This document shows positions 17,589-27,260 of a DNA stretch of 64,000 nt, one piece after another. The number at the start of each line of letters is the position of its first letter. Position 1 is the stretch's first letter. Location of the stretch: positions 248,001 through 312,000 of the forward strand of contig NZ_BAZF01000002.1 in NCBI RefSeq assembly GCF_000813145.1. The letters run 5' to 3'. The notes under the pieces are model-generated. The model was not told the origin of the DNA and did no database searches. It saw only the letters and a list, made by a program, of their open reading frames with translations. The translations under genes and the position numbers were made by a program. The DNA comes from Geobacter sp. OR-1. Its GTDB lineage: Bacteria; Desulfobacterota; Desulfuromonadia; Geobacterales; DSM-12255.

Positions 17589-18775
17589 AACGCAAACTGA
17601 TTGTTATCCTGATTGCCGTAGCCCTGATAGTTGGCGGTGTAGTTGTCATCAAGAACAAGCAAAAGAAGATTGATAATCTTCCCCAGCCACAGGCCCCTGC
17701 ACCAAGCGTGCAAGTGGCGCCGGTGAAACAGGGCCAGATTGAGGTAACCTCACACTACCTGGCAAGTATCGAACCGTTTACCAAAAGCGACCTCTCGGCC
17801 CGCATCTCCGGCAGTATCCTTTCCATCACCAAGCGGGAAGGCGACGTGGTGCGTCAGGGTGAATTACTGGTTACCATTGATGACCGCGAGCTGCAGGATC
17901 GGACTGTATCCGTCAATGCCGAACTACTGGCCACCCGTCAGCGGCTGGCCGGGGCACAGAGTACGTATGCCACCCAGAAATCGGTCTATGGCCGAGACGA
18001 GGCACTATTCAAGGCCGGCGCCATCTCGAAAGAAGCGTTGGAACGTTCCCGTGCCACCCTTGATGGTGCCAAAGCGGTGGTTGATGCCTACGAGGAAAAC
18101 CTCAAAGGGCAGGCCATGAATACCAACGTAGCCAAAACCCAGGCGGGATATGCCCGCATCACCGCACCGTTCAGCGGCGTAGTCTCTAAACGGTGGACTG
18201 AGCCGGGCGACCAGGCTACTCCGGGCAAGCCAATCTTGACCGTCGAAAAAACTTCTTCCTACAAGATTCTGGCTCAAGTCCCCCAGGAGGAACTAACCGG
18301 CATCCGCCCTGGCACCAAGGTTATGTTGGGCAACGGCAGTCAGACCATGCCGGCAAAGGTTAATCGGGTCTATCCGGCGCTGGGTAAAAATATGCTGGCA
18401 ACGGTTGAGGTTCTCACTGGCTCGGCACCGTTCAATCTACCATCTTCTGCCACAGTCGGCTTCGACGTCGTCACCAAAACAGTAGAGGGGCTGCAGGTGC
18501 CTGGCCAGTCAATCGTCAAGACGGGACAAGGAACTTTTGTGTATCAGGTCAAGGATGGATCAGTGAAAATCATCCCAATCAAACTGCTGGGCATGGGCAA
18601 TGGCAGCGCAGCAATCAGCGGTGGCATTGAAGCAGGCGCACAAGTGGCGGTGGGACAAGAAAATAAGCTACTGACACTTACTGAAGGGTCAAAGGTGAGT
18701 GTGGCTGACACGGCTAAGTCTGCGGTTGTGTCTACATCCCCAGCTGCACCTGGACCGCTCGGAGGCAAACCATGA
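17585..18775 (+). CDS. RND periplasmic adaptor protein
   Basis: Membrane-fusion protein of 396 residues with an N-terminal membrane anchor and not a lipobox. It has barrel-sandwich halves (SARISGSILSITKREGDVVR and ITAPFSGVVSKRWTEPGD), an alpha-hairpin between them and a membrane-proximal C-terminal domain. It is coupled to the channel and the pump by four-base overlaps on each side. No His- or Met-rich metal region is seen, suggesting a drug- or metabolite-type pump. Confidence 0.9.
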   Translation: MKRKLIVILIAVALIVGGVVVIKNKQKKIDNLPQPQAPAPSVQVAPVKQGQIEVTSHYLASIEPFTKSDLSARISGSILSITKREGDVVRQGELLVTIDDRELQDRTVSVNAELLATRQRLAGAQSTYATQKSVYGRDEALFKAGAISKEALERSRATLDGAKAVVDAYEENLKGQAMNTNVAKTQAGYARITAPFSGVVSKRWTEPGDQATPGKPILTVEKTSSYKILAQVPQEELTGIRPGTKVMLGNGSQTMPAKVNRVYPALGKNMLATVEVLTGSAPFNLPSSATVGFDVVTKTVEGLQVPGQSIVKTGQGTFVYQVKDGSVKIIPIKLLGMGNGSAAISGGIEAGAQVAVGQENKLLTLTEGSKVSVADTAKSAVVSTSPAAPGPLGGKP

Positions 18776-21700
18776 AGTTTGTCGAACGCTACATCCGGCG
18801 ACCACACTTGGTACTCTCCGTGGTGCTGCTGTTGTCCGTCGTCGGGGTCATGGGCTACCTGAAGATGCCGTTCAACCTCTTTCCCGATGTGGATCGGCCC
18901 CAGATCAGCGTGATTACGGTCATGCCTGGCGGGGCTGCAGGTGACGTGGAAAGCGACATCACACGGTTGATTGAAAAGGAGGTTGCTACCATCGACATGG
19001 TACGCAAGGTAACCTCCACCTCCAAAGACGAAGCCTCGGTGGTCACCGCCGAGTTCGAATATGCAAAGAGTCTGGATGCTGCTGCCACTGACGTGGCCAA
19101 TGCCTTGAGCAAAATATCTGCCCGTCTTCCCCAGGGGGTACGTCCGCCGCAGATCTTCAAGATCAGCCAGGCGACCCAACCGGTGATGACTCTGGCACTC
19201 TCCCCCAAGCCCGGTTCGCCGGCTGATCTGAGAAAGCTGCGCGAACTCGCTGACAACCAGATCAAGGAGGAGTTGCTGCGCAATCCGGAAATTGCCAATG
19301 CCGAGGTGTTTGGTGGGTATCAGCCAGAAATTCTGGTGACCGTTGACCAGGACCGACTGAACCGTTTCGGCGTCGGATTGCAGGACATCATGGCGGCAGT
19401 GACGGCACAGAATCAGAACATCCCGCAGGGAATGATCACGAACCGTGGCGGACAGTACCTGTTCAAGACGGAAGGCTCAGCAAAAAAGGTGGGAGAACTG
19501 GCCGATTTGGTGATTGCCCGTCGCGAAACCGGCGTCATCCACCTGAAAGATGTGGCCAAGGTGGAGTCAGGGGTGCAGGAGCCACAATCTGCTTATCACG
19601 GTAACGGTAAGGAGGCGATTGGGATCAACATTCTGCGCGGGCAAAACGGCCATGCCCTGGACACCATCCAGGCCGCCGATGAAATCGTGCCCAAACTGTC
19701 AGCCCGCTTCCCCTTTATCAACTTCGAGGTCAGCTACACCCAGAAGGATCTGATCCAGCGCAGTGTGGACAACATGCTGGAGGCGCTACGTGACGCAGTG
19801 ATTATAACCGTTATTGTGCTGTTTCTCTTCCTGGCCAATATCCGTACTATGCTGCTCTGTGCCATCGCCATTCCCTTTACCTACCTGATTACCTTTGCCT
19901 TCATGTGGATGTTCGGCTTCGAATTCCATATGGTAACGCTAACCGGCGTGATCCTGGCGGTCGGGATGTTGCTGGATGACGCTATTGTGGTCATTGAAAA
20001 TATCGAGCGGCACTACCACGAGTCGCAACGAGACTTGACCGAACTGGTGGCTGGAGGTGTCGAAGAGGTCATGTTGGCGATCTTCTCCGGAACTTATGCC
20101 ACCATCGTGGTTATCATCCCGATTGTCTTCATCGGTGGCTATGTCCAGACCGTGCTGCGTCCCATGGCGTTGTCACTAACCATCGCCTTGGTCGCCTCCT
20201 ACATTGTGTCGGTAACCATCATCCCGATTCTCGCCCCCTACATCCTCAAAAAAGGCGCCACCGAAAACCGCTTCGAGCGGTTCATCAAAAAAGGAAGCGA
20301 CCGCTTTGTAAACAGCATTCGCGACCTGTTCGCCGGAATGCTGGGAACAGCGCTGAAACACCGCTTCTGGTTTGTGGCAGTTGCCTTTATTGCGCTGGTG
20401 CTGACCATGAAGTTCGCCAAGCCGCTAGTGGGACAGAGTGTCCAGCCCCCCATGGACACCGGCATCATCAAGATCAACTTCGAGTCAGATGCAAACTCAT
20501 CCCTGTCCCAGACCAACGCTATCCTCTCTCGCATGGAAGAGACCATCAAAAAACAGGAAGGCTTGGTGGCCATCAGCTCTGTGCTGGGATCTGAGCCATC
20601 TACGATCTCCTTTGGCAGCGGCAAAAACCCGCAGATCGGCAACATCACCATCAACCTGGTGGACCGCTTCCATCGCAAACAGTCCATCTGGCAGATTGAA
20701 GCCAACCTGCGCAAGGAGTTCTCTACCATCCCCGGACTAAAATCGGCGGATATCTTTGAATTCGGTGCCACCGCAATGTCCAGCATTAAGGCCCCGATAG
20801 ATGTGATGGTGACTGGTCCTGATCCAAAAGTGCTTGCAGAAATTGGGAAAGAGGTCAAGCAGCGCTTGCAAAAGACAGCCGGACTGGAATCCGTATCCCT
20901 TACCTGGGATCTGGACAAAAAAGAGGTCATCTTCAAGGCAGACAAGGAGCGCTGCGCCGCCTTCGGCATTTCTCCCCGCGATGTGGCGGCACAGGCGCAA
21001 GCTGCGCTTTCAGGCGGAGTCGCCTCCATCTTCCGGGTGGCCAATGAAGACGGTTTCCCCGTGCGAATCAGGCTGTCGGAACAGTACCGCGACCGCCCCG
21101 ACAAGCTGGCCGCAATCAAGATAACTACCCCAATGGGACCTATCCCTCTTGCCTCCCTGGGAACCATGAGCCAAAGCTATGTTCCGGCCTTTCTGACCCG
21201 TCAGGATCTGCAGAGCAGCATCGATATCTACGGCTACAAATCTCGGGCAGCCCTCTCGCATGTCATGGACAATGTCATGGCGTCACTGAAGGGGATCAAA
21301 CTGCCACCCGGCTACAAGATCACTCAAGAAGGTGACGCCAAGCAGGGCAAGACCAACTTTGCCCAGCTGACCATGGCCTTGGGAATCGGCATGGTGCTGC
21401 TCTATTTCTCGCTGATCCCTGCTTTTAAATCGTTTATCCATCCTTTGACCATCATGACCGCTATCCCGCTGGCCCTGATTGGTGCGGTCTGGTCACTGCT
21501 GTTGGCAGGCAGGCAACAGTCCACTGCCGCCTTCATGGGGGTGATATTGCTGGCGGGAATTGTGGTGAAAAACTCGATCCTCTTGATTGACTTCATCGAG
21601 GTAGCAAAGGAACAAGGAGCGACGACGCTACAGGCATTGACCGACAGCGTCCGAGTCCGAACCCGGCCAATCATCATGACCGCCTTTGGCACGGCGGTTG

Positions 21701-21927
21701 GCATGGTACCCATCGCCCTGGAACGGGCCATCGGTCTGGAGAGGCTTTCACCGCTGGCGGTTGTAGCAATCGGGGGGTTGATGCTATCGACTTTTCTGAC
21801 ACTGCTATATGTGCCGATCTTCTACACGATCTTTGAGGATATGACGGCCTGGGTAAAAAAGCAGGCCAAGCGGCTGAGTAAACATAATACGCCCTCAGTG
21901 GCGACTGACACCATTACACACCAGTAG
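18772..21927 (+). CDS. RND efflux pump (AcrB/MdtB-type)
   Basis: Inner-membrane proton-driven exporter of 1051 residues with twelve helices and two large periplasmic loops. The TM4 proton relay reads GMLLDDAIVVIENIERH, with the DD pair typical of the hydrophobe/amphiphile branch and not of heavy-metal pumps. The substrate is unknown. Its position beside rhodanese genes may be incidental or may indicate export of sulfur/selenium species. Confidence 0.9.
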   Translation: MKFVERYIRRPHLVLSVVLLLSVVGVMGYLKMPFNLFPDVDRPQISVITVMPGGAAGDVESDITRLIEKEVATIDMVRKVTSTSKDEASVVTAEFEYAKSLDAAATDVANALSKISARLPQGVRPPQIFKISQATQPVMTLALSPKPGSPADLRKLRELADNQIKEELLRNPEIANAEVFGGYQPEILVTVDQDRLNRFGVGLQDIMAAVTAQNQNIPQGMITNRGGQYLFKTEGSAKKVGELADLVIARRETGVIHLKDVAKVESGVQEPQSAYHGNGKEAIGINILRGQNGHALDTIQAADEIVPKLSARFPFINFEVSYTQKDLIQRSVDNMLEALRDAVIITVIVLFLFLANIRTMLLCAIAIPFTYLITFAFMWMFGFEFHMVTLTGVILAVGMLLDDAIVVIENIERHYHESQRDLTELVAGGVEEVMLAIFSGTYATIVVIIPIVFIGGYVQTVLRPMALSLTIALVASYIVSVTIIPILAPYILKKGATENRFERFIKKGSDRFVNSIRDLFAGMLGTALKHRFWFVAVAFIALVLTMKFAKPLVGQSVQPPMDTGIIKINFESDANSSLSQTNAILSRMEETIKKQEGLVAISSVLGSEPSTISFGSGKNPQIGNITINLVDRFHRKQSIWQIEANLRKEFSTIPGLKSADIFEFGATAMSSIKAPIDVMVTGPDPKVLAEIGKEVKQRLQKTAGLESVSLTWDLDKKEVIFKADKERCAAFGISPRDVAAQAQAALSGGVASIFRVANEDGFPVRIRLSEQYRDRPDKLAAIKITTPMGPIPLASLGTMSQSYVPAFLTRQDLQSSIDIYGYKSRAALSHVMDNVMASLKGIKLPPGYKITQEGDAKQGKTNFAQLTMALGIGMVLLYFSLIPAFKSFIHPLTIMTAIPLALIGAVWSLLLAGRQQSTAAFMGVILLAGIVVKNSILLIDFIEVAKEQGATTLQALTDSVRVRTRPIIMTAFGTAVGMVPIALERAIGLERLSPLAVVAIGGLMLSTFLTLLYVPIFYTIFEDMTAWVKKQAKRLSKHNTPSVATDTITHQ

Positions 21928-21954
21928 GTACTTCAGAAAAAAGGAACCATACCC

Positions 21955-23808
21955 ATGCATGTTTTTTGTTTCCGCACGTTAAACATCGTACTGATTCCGT
22001 TGTTTCTGTTTGCACTGGGAAGCACTTCGTTGGCTGCATCCCAGCCCCAAAGCTTGTTGGAACCTATTCAATTGAAAAAGTGGATTGACAACGGTTACCG
22101 CACCGAAAAAGGGGAGCGGGTTGTGATCCTTGATGTGGTACCTACCAAGGCAGATAAAGATACCTGGTTTGCCGGTGATGCGATGAAGCTGAAAGAACAG
22201 GCGATAAGAAAGTACGGCGAGCATTCTCCCCAGCAAGTGTTGATTGAAGAACTTGCTCGCGATGGAATGTTGGGACATATCCCCGGCGCAAGGCTGGTTA
22301 TTTCTCATGCAGGCTCTGTGGTACAAGACCGTAATGACGGTCCTATGGAGGCGGAACACGAGATCGGTACCGGCAGCGCAATTGACAAGCTGCTCCAGCA
22401 ACATGGCATCCAGAAAAACGACGTTATCGTGCTCGTCAGTTCCCAGCAGAATCCGTGGACTGGCTGTGCGTCTCGTCTTTGGTGGACCATGTATTACTGG
22501 GGCTTTCCAACTGAAAACATTCTTACGCTGGATGGTGGAACCAGAGCCTATGCCGAGGCGGGGTTTTCTCTTAAAAAAGGTACGGAGCAGTCGACTGTGA
22601 CTCCATCTAATATCAGCGTAGCTGATAACAGAACACGACGCATCGATAGCAGGGTCAGCCTTAGCGAAATGCTTGCTCTTGTGGATAGCGGTAAAACGAC
22701 AACCGGTGAAGTAGTGCTTCTGGATACCCGCCAGCCGCCAGTCGACTATTACCTAAAAGATGAGCTGACGGTGGATGGGAAATCGGGCAGCGATGGTGTG
22801 CCGGATATCTTCCAGGTACCTGGGTTTCTCTACGATACGAAGCGGGCATTTTATACCCGTCAGTCAGATAATAAGGTGTTCACCCTGAGCGAAATGCTGT
22901 TCAATCCGGTCAGCAGCAACGATGAAGCGGCTCGCGCCCCTTTCTCAGCTGCGGCCAACCCAACAATAAAAATGCCCAATCCGTATTTGGCAACGAACCA
23001 GGCCCTTTTCCCCGGCAAGTCGCTGATGCTCCCTTTAAGCTCCAAAGGGTCCTCTTTCGAAGGGATTATCAAAGGTGCCCTCCTAGTGAAGGATAGCAAC
23101 TACAATCTGTCGGTGCAGGAACTTGTCAAAGAGGGGAACCGTTTCAAAAACATTGAAGATCTGCGCACCCTGTTTGCCAAGGCGGGTATTGATGGTAGCA
23201 AGCCGATTGTGCTCTACTGCAACACCGGAACAATGGCCACGTTTTATTTCTATATACTGCATGAGGTATGCAAATTTAATAATGTCAGAGTTTATGACGG
23301 TTCCTGGCTCGAATGGGGAGCATTGACAGCCTATGAACCGGTAGATACGACCTATGTCAGAAAAGCTCCATATCTGCTCTATCCGGCATTTCCAATTCTC
23401 GGCCCTTCTATTCATGTTTTTTCAGGGGCGAACAACTATTTTGAATGGAATGGGACAGGCTTTGTGGATACTTTCAGCAAAGCTGCACTGACCAAGGCGC
23501 AGATAAAACCGGGTGGAGCACTGAAGGGAAATGCTCGATGGGATACGGTACACCGTTCTGAGCATGTAGTCTTCAGGCCGTCGAAAAAAGTCAATGACCC
23601 GAAGCGGTATCAGACATACAACAGTGATAATGACTGGCCGGATATTGATACCGTCCCGGATTATATAGGCAACAATAAAATCCTGGAAGAAGACCGTTCT
23701 TATGGAATGATACGGCTAGAAGTGCCACAAACAACAGAAATGAACCGTGAAGCTAATAAAGCCAAGGCAGCCGGAATGACAGCCCCTGAAGGAGGAGGCA
23801 ACCTATGA
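21955..23808 (+). CDS. Large multi-rhodanese periplasmic protein (ExtH-like)
   Basis: A 617-residue secreted protein (signal peptide ending SLAA). A first rhodanese-like region (about 40-200) keeps DGGTRAYAEAGF but has no catalytic loop Cys that I can place. A second region (about 230-470) contains the catalytic loop VLYCNTGTMATFY. The C-terminal 150 residues are unlike rhodanese. The architecture resembles what I recall of ExtH, the rhodanese of Geobacter selenite/tellurite operons; the match is from memory. Its stop overlaps the following small rhodanese (ATGA). Confidence 0.75.
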   Translation: MHVFCFRTLNIVLIPLFLFALGSTSLAASQPQSLLEPIQLKKWIDNGYRTEKGERVVILDVVPTKADKDTWFAGDAMKLKEQAIRKYGEHSPQQVLIEELARDGMLGHIPGARLVISHAGSVVQDRNDGPMEAEHEIGTGSAIDKLLQQHGIQKNDVIVLVSSQQNPWTGCASRLWWTMYYWGFPTENILTLDGGTRAYAEAGFSLKKGTEQSTVTPSNISVADNRTRRIDSRVSLSEMLALVDSGKTTTGEVVLLDTRQPPVDYYLKDELTVDGKSGSDGVPDIFQVPGFLYDTKRAFYTRQSDNKVFTLSEMLFNPVSSNDEAARAPFSAAANPTIKMPNPYLATNQALFPGKSLMLPLSSKGSSFEGIIKGALLVKDSNYNLSVQELVKEGNRFKNIEDLRTLFAKAGIDGSKPIVLYCNTGTMATFYFYILHEVCKFNNVRVYDGSWLEWGALTAYEPVDTTYVRKAPYLLYPAFPILGPSIHVFSGANNYFEWNGTGFVDTFSKAALTKAQIKPGGALKGNARWDTVHRSEHVVFRPSKKVNDPKRYQTYNSDNDWPDIDTVPDYIGNNKILEEDRSYGMIRLEVPQTTEMNREANKAKAAGMTAPEGGGNL

Positions 23809-24263
23809 AAAGAGTAACTTTACTATGTTTACTGTTCCTGATGAATGTTGCCACCCTGGCATCTGCACAGGAATCGGCTTTCGACAGCTTTTTAACAAAA
23901 TTTGACTACGAAACCCGTGCGGACATGAAAATCGACAGCAAGAAGCTGATTACCCTGTTGGCAGAAAAGAAAGCTGTGCTGGTGGATATCCGTTTCCCGG
24001 AGGAGACTAAAGCCTGGAAGATGGGTTTCGGGCTTTACATCCCATTGAATGAGCTGCCGAAGCGACTGAGCGAACTGCCGAAAGATAAGATCATCGTTAC
24101 CGCCTGCCCCCACAAGGATCGTTCATCCATTGCCATGGCATACTTGCGGACCAAAGGATACAACGCCAAGTACCTTACTGACGGCCTGATTGGGCTTGCT
24201 GAAAATCTACGGGGAGACAATGCCAAGGATTTCATGGAGGATGCCGGTATCGCAAAACCGTAA
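23805..24263 (+). CDS. Single-domain periplasmic rhodanese
   Basis: A 152-residue protein with signal peptide (ends ASA) and a single rhodanese domain: AVLVDIRFPEET, then the catalytic loop TACPHKDRSS and YLTDGLIGLAENL. It overlaps the large rhodanese gene by four bases. A complete active Cys makes it the likeliest active sulfur- or selenium-transfer enzyme of the pair. Confidence 0.85.
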   Translation: MKRVTLLCLLFLMNVATLASAQESAFDSFLTKFDYETRADMKIDSKKLITLLAEKKAVLVDIRFPEETKAWKMGFGLYIPLNELPKRLSELPKDKIIVTACPHKDRSSIAMAYLRTKGYNAKYLTDGLIGLAENLRGDNAKDFMEDAGIAKP

Positions 24264-24305
24264 CAACCTCCTGATTCACTGCAATTCGAAAGGAGGTGAT
24301 GATGG

Positions 24306-24410
24306 ATGAAAAGGGGCTATGTTGCGCCAAAGGTTGTAGGTAGTGCAAATGTTCATCCCTGCTGAGATGTAAAATGTTGGACAGTGGAGAACCACGGACA
24401 AATTTCGTGA
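24306..24410 (+). CDS. Tiny peptide ORF ending HPC at an in-frame UGA (possible selenopeptide or RiPP precursor)
   Basis: An ATG at 24306 follows a strong AGGAGG (24291-24296) at nine-base spacing. It encodes 19 residues beginning MKRGYVAPKVVG and ending VHPC, then TGA at 24363-24365. If the TGA is read as selenocysteine, the frame runs on through DVKCW to a second TGA at 24408-24410 (34 residues). A hairpin whose loop begins 31 bases after the first TGA with G would satisfy bacterial SECIS spacing, but it also ends in a T run and may be only a terminator. The ORF lies between a rhodanese gene and a selenium-transporter gene. The form recalls short Geobacter RiPP precursors, but no maturase is nearby, and the peptide is too short for certainty. 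The overlapping frame from 24302 (14 codons, three Cys) is the alternative. Confidence 0.45.
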
Positions 24411-24423
24411 TTCTCCACTTTTT
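24383..24423 (+). terminator. Strong intrinsic terminator (or SECIS-like hairpin)
   Basis: AGTGGAGAA (24383-24391) and CACG (24393-24396) pair with CGTG (24406-24409) and TTCTCCACT (24411-24419), with one mismatch and a 9-base loop. TTTTT follows at once. It closes the rhodanese unit. Confidence 0.85.
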
Positions 24424-24489
24424 AATACCATGATTGAAAACATGGAATATTGTATAAGCCATGCAAAATACGTTTGAGGATGCTTGAAT

Positions 24490-25035
24490 ATGGTACGTGA
24501 CAAATTTGACAGACTTCTCTGGTTTGTTCTCCTCGCTTCTCTTGTTGCCCTCACTTTCATCCTGAGCATAAACGCTCCCAGTAGCGCCGGGCAAAATGGT
24601 TCCAAGGAACTGAACAAGGCTATGGACCGTGAAATGACCTACCGTGCCCGTGTTGAACTGATCAACAAGCTCTTCGGGCCAGTGGAAAATCTGAGAACAA
24701 ATGGACACCAGCAAGAGGCACTCTTGAAACTTAACGAACTCATCCGAACCTACCCCGGAGAGGCGCATGGCTATATCCTGAAGGGTCAGATTTTAGGGGA
24801 CGCTGGGGCACTGGATGAGGCGATTTCCTCAATTGTTGAAGGAGTCAAGCTCAACGGAGATTATGTGGATGACAAAAGTCCTTTGTCACGACGTCCACAA
24901 ATACAACGCCTTGTGGATGAAGGAACAAAAAGTATCCATGAACGTGCTGCGGCCAGTCCTGCAAATCCAAACATTGCTACTTTGGTGCAGAAAAATAACT
25001 ACCTTAAAAGTCGTCTTGCCGGAGGATGTGAGTAA
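24490..25035 (+). CDS. Membrane-anchored TPR-like protein
   Basis: A 181-residue protein with an N-terminal membrane helix (LLWFVLLASLVALTFILS), then a helical region with one clear tetratricopeptide-like pair (ALLKLNELIRTYPGEAHGYI, LKGQILGDAGALDEAISS). It ends in CE directly before the YedE ATG, so the two are translated from one message. A TTG at 24484 could also start it. It is probably a periplasm-facing partner of the transporter; the function is not known. Confidence 0.7.
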   Translation: MVRDKFDRLLWFVLLASLVALTFILSINAPSSAGQNGSKELNKAMDREMTYRARVELINKLFGPVENLRTNGHQQEALLKLNELIRTYPGEAHGYILKGQILGDAGALDEAISSIVEGVKLNGDYVDDKSPLSRRPQIQRLVDEGTKSIHERAAASPANPNIATLVQKNNYLKSRLAGGCE

Positions 25036-26100
25036 ATGATGCGCAGCAGAGAATTATGGACCGTAGTGGTAGTTGGAGCCCTTCTCGGCGGACTCGGCGT
25101 CATGTTGTCAGTATGGGGAAATCCGGAAAATTCCGGAATTTGTGTTTCCTGTTTCATTGAAAACAGCGCAGGTGCTCTTGGCCTCCACGACAACCCGAAC
25201 ATGCAGTATCTTCGTCCCGAATTAATTGGATTCGTTCTTGGATCGACAGCCAGTGCTCTTTTATTCCGAGAATTCAACTCCCGAGGCGGAAGCGTACCTC
25301 TGTCACGGCTTTTCATGGGCATGTTCATGATCTTTGGCTGCGCCGTCTTCATCGGCTGCCCGATTAAACTCTTCCTCCGACTGACAGCTGGCGATCTGAC
25401 CGCCGTTGCCGGTGTTTTAGGCCTTCTTACCGGTGTCTGGTTTGGCCTTAAAGGACTTGGTAAGGGAGTGGAGTTGACAACTCCGAATACCAGTAAAGGA
25501 AACAGCGGTCACCTTATACCCGTATTATTTCTATCTCTGCTGATATTTTTCCTGGCTCGACCCGGCTTTCTGCTGTTTTCCTCTAAAGGGAGCGCCGCAC
25601 AACACGCACCCTGGATGATTGCACTGGCGGCAGGTACCGGACTCGGCGTGCTCGCGCAGCGCAGCCGTTTCTGTATTACCGGCAGCATCCGCGATACCTT
25701 CCTCATGGGTTTCAGGGTATCTGCCGTCTGGGGATTGTTAGCCTTTATTGGGGCATCGCTCGCGCTGAGCTTAGTGACAGGCAGATTCCACCCAAGCCTG
25801 TACGGACAGCCGGGTGCGCACTTGGATTATCTCTGGAGTTTCCTCGGCATGGGATTGGTAGGATGGATTTCAGTGATTATCGGTGGTTGTCCGTTCCGGC
25901 AATTGATCAAATCCGGTGAGGGTGATGCGGATGCAGGTCTCGTGGTGATCGGAATGTTCATTGGCGGAGCGCTCGCCCAATCATGGGGGATTGCTTCTAC
26001 ATCGGCCGGGGTTTCACTCTATGGCAAGGCTGCAATTCTTGTGGGAATCGTTTTTGTCGTTTCCAGTAGCCTGCTGTTCCGTGAACATAAAGTTTCTTGA
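25036..26100 (+). CDS. yedE: YedE/YeeE-family putative selenium transporter
   Basis: A 354-residue membrane protein made of two YeeE/YedE repeats. Conserved Cys and Gly motifs are visible: GICVSCFIENSAGALGLH near the N-terminus, FIGCPIKL in the first repeat, QRSRFCITGSIRD and IIGGCPFRQLIKSGEGD in the second. These match the branch named as YedE putative selenium transport/metabolism proteins, which often co-occur with selenium-using genes. The predicted selenoprotein cytochrome in this window makes that reading coherent. Thiosulfate transport (TsuA-like) is the alternative. Confidence 0.82.
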   Translation: MMRSRELWTVVVVGALLGGLGVMLSVWGNPENSGICVSCFIENSAGALGLHDNPNMQYLRPELIGFVLGSTASALLFREFNSRGGSVPLSRLFMGMFMIFGCAVFIGCPIKLFLRLTAGDLTAVAGVLGLLTGVWFGLKGLGKGVELTTPNTSKGNSGHLIPVLFLSLLIFFLARPGFLLFSSKGSAAQHAPWMIALAAGTGLGVLAQRSRFCITGSIRDTFLMGFRVSAVWGLLAFIGASLALSLVTGRFHPSLYGQPGAHLDYLWSFLGMGLVGWISVIIGGCPFRQLIKSGEGDADAGLVVIGMFIGGALAQSWGIASTSAGVSLYGKAAILVGIVFVVSSSLLFREHKVS

Positions 26101-26168
26101 CAAGAGGCTGCATGAAATCAAGATAACAAATCATAGTGTGTATACTGACTGGGGGGCCATTGAGAACC

Positions 26169-26873
26169 ATGAACTGGGATGAACGTTACAGCGAGCCGGG
26201 CTTTGCCTACGGTACTGCTCCAAATGATTTTCTCGTATCAATAGTAGACAAGATTCCGACCGGGAAAATTCTCTCGCTTGCCGAGGGTGAAGGGAGAAAT
26301 GCCGTTTTTCTGGCATCGCTGGGATATGAGGTAACAGGTGTTGACGGGTCAGAGGTCGCTTTGCGCAAAGCTAAAAAATTCGCTGCGGAACGGGGTGTCT
26401 CCATTACAATGATACATGCCGATCTAAGCCAGTTTCAGATAGAACCGGAGCAATGGAACGGAATCATCGCCATTTATTGCCATCTACCATCAGCCATCCG
26501 CATTCCGCTCCATCAAGCTGCTGTGCGGGGGCTGAAGTCCGGTGGCGTTTTTGTGCTGGAAGCATTCAGCAAGGAACAGCTTACCTACGACACCGGTGGA
26601 CCGAAATCTCTCGATATGCTGATGTCGCTGGATGAACTGACGCAGGAACTTGCCGGCCTGGAGATTATCCATGCTGTTAACATCGAAGCAGAGGCTTGGG
26701 AATGGCTGCGGTGCAAGGGATTGTGCGTGGCCATAAAGGGGCGATCAAGGTTTACAGTGAATCTGGCAAGGGAACCAGCTTCAAAATATTGCTTCCTGCC
26801 AGCAGCAAACCGGTCGAGCTGTTCGATGCCGAAACTCACGCTGACTCCTGGCAAGGTAAAGGCGTGGTGCTGA
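26169..26873 (+). pseudogene. TehB-like SAM methyltransferase, 3' end replaced
   Basis: The frame encodes an intact class I methyltransferase core: NWDERYSEPGFAYGTAPNDF, then ILSLAEGEGRNAVFLASLGY (SAM site) and VTGVDGSEVAL. The family includes tellurite/selenite-detoxifying methyltransferases. After NIEAEAWEW (base about 26700) the family's closing strands are missing. The DNA from there belongs, in another frame, to a hybrid histidine kinase, so the last 55 or so residues are read out of a foreign frame. It is best explained by a deletion that fused two genes. An ATG at 26169 with GAGAA upstream is used. Confidence 0.75.
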
Positions 26874-27214
26874 TAGCTGATGATGAGGAAACGATTCGCG
26901 GCATAGGCCGTGAAATGTTGCAGGAGTTGGGTTTTGAAGTTGTCACTGCCAGCGATGGGAAGGAAGCCCTTGATATCTTCAAGAGCCGAAACGACATCTA
27001 CGTTGTCATATTAGACCTAACCATGCCTCACCTTGACGGAGAACAGACATTTCGTGAGTTGAGGATGCTCACCCCTGATGTAAAGGTGATCATGTCCAGC
27101 GGTTACAGTGAGTACGAGGTTACGCAGAAATTTGCCGGCAAAGGATTGGCCGGGTTTATACAGAAACCGTACAAACTATCAACCTTGCGTGATGTTATGA
27201 GGACTTTGAGTTAA
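26696..27214 (+). pseudogene. 3' remnant of a hybrid histidine kinase-receiver
   Basis: The frame holds only the last part of a HATPase domain (GMAAVQGIVRGHKGAIKVYS, SGKGTSFKILLP) followed by a complete receiver domain (ADDEETIRG, VILDLTMPHLDGE, IQKPYKLSTL). The sensor, dimerisation and N-box regions are absent and are replaced upstream by the methyltransferase. The ATG at 26696 is probably not a native start. The receiver alone might still fold if expressed. Confidence 0.8.
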
Positions 27215-27260
27215 TCTGAAATTATTGAAAGACATAATAACGATAGAAGGAAAAACGCCA

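Noticed and set aside
24302-24346. Alternative short frame with three Cys (begins MDEKGLCCAKGCR) and an in-frame TAG
   Set aside because: Its spacing from AGGAGG is only five bases and it stops after 14 codons at TAG. The overlapping ATG at 24306 has better spacing and a more protein-like product.
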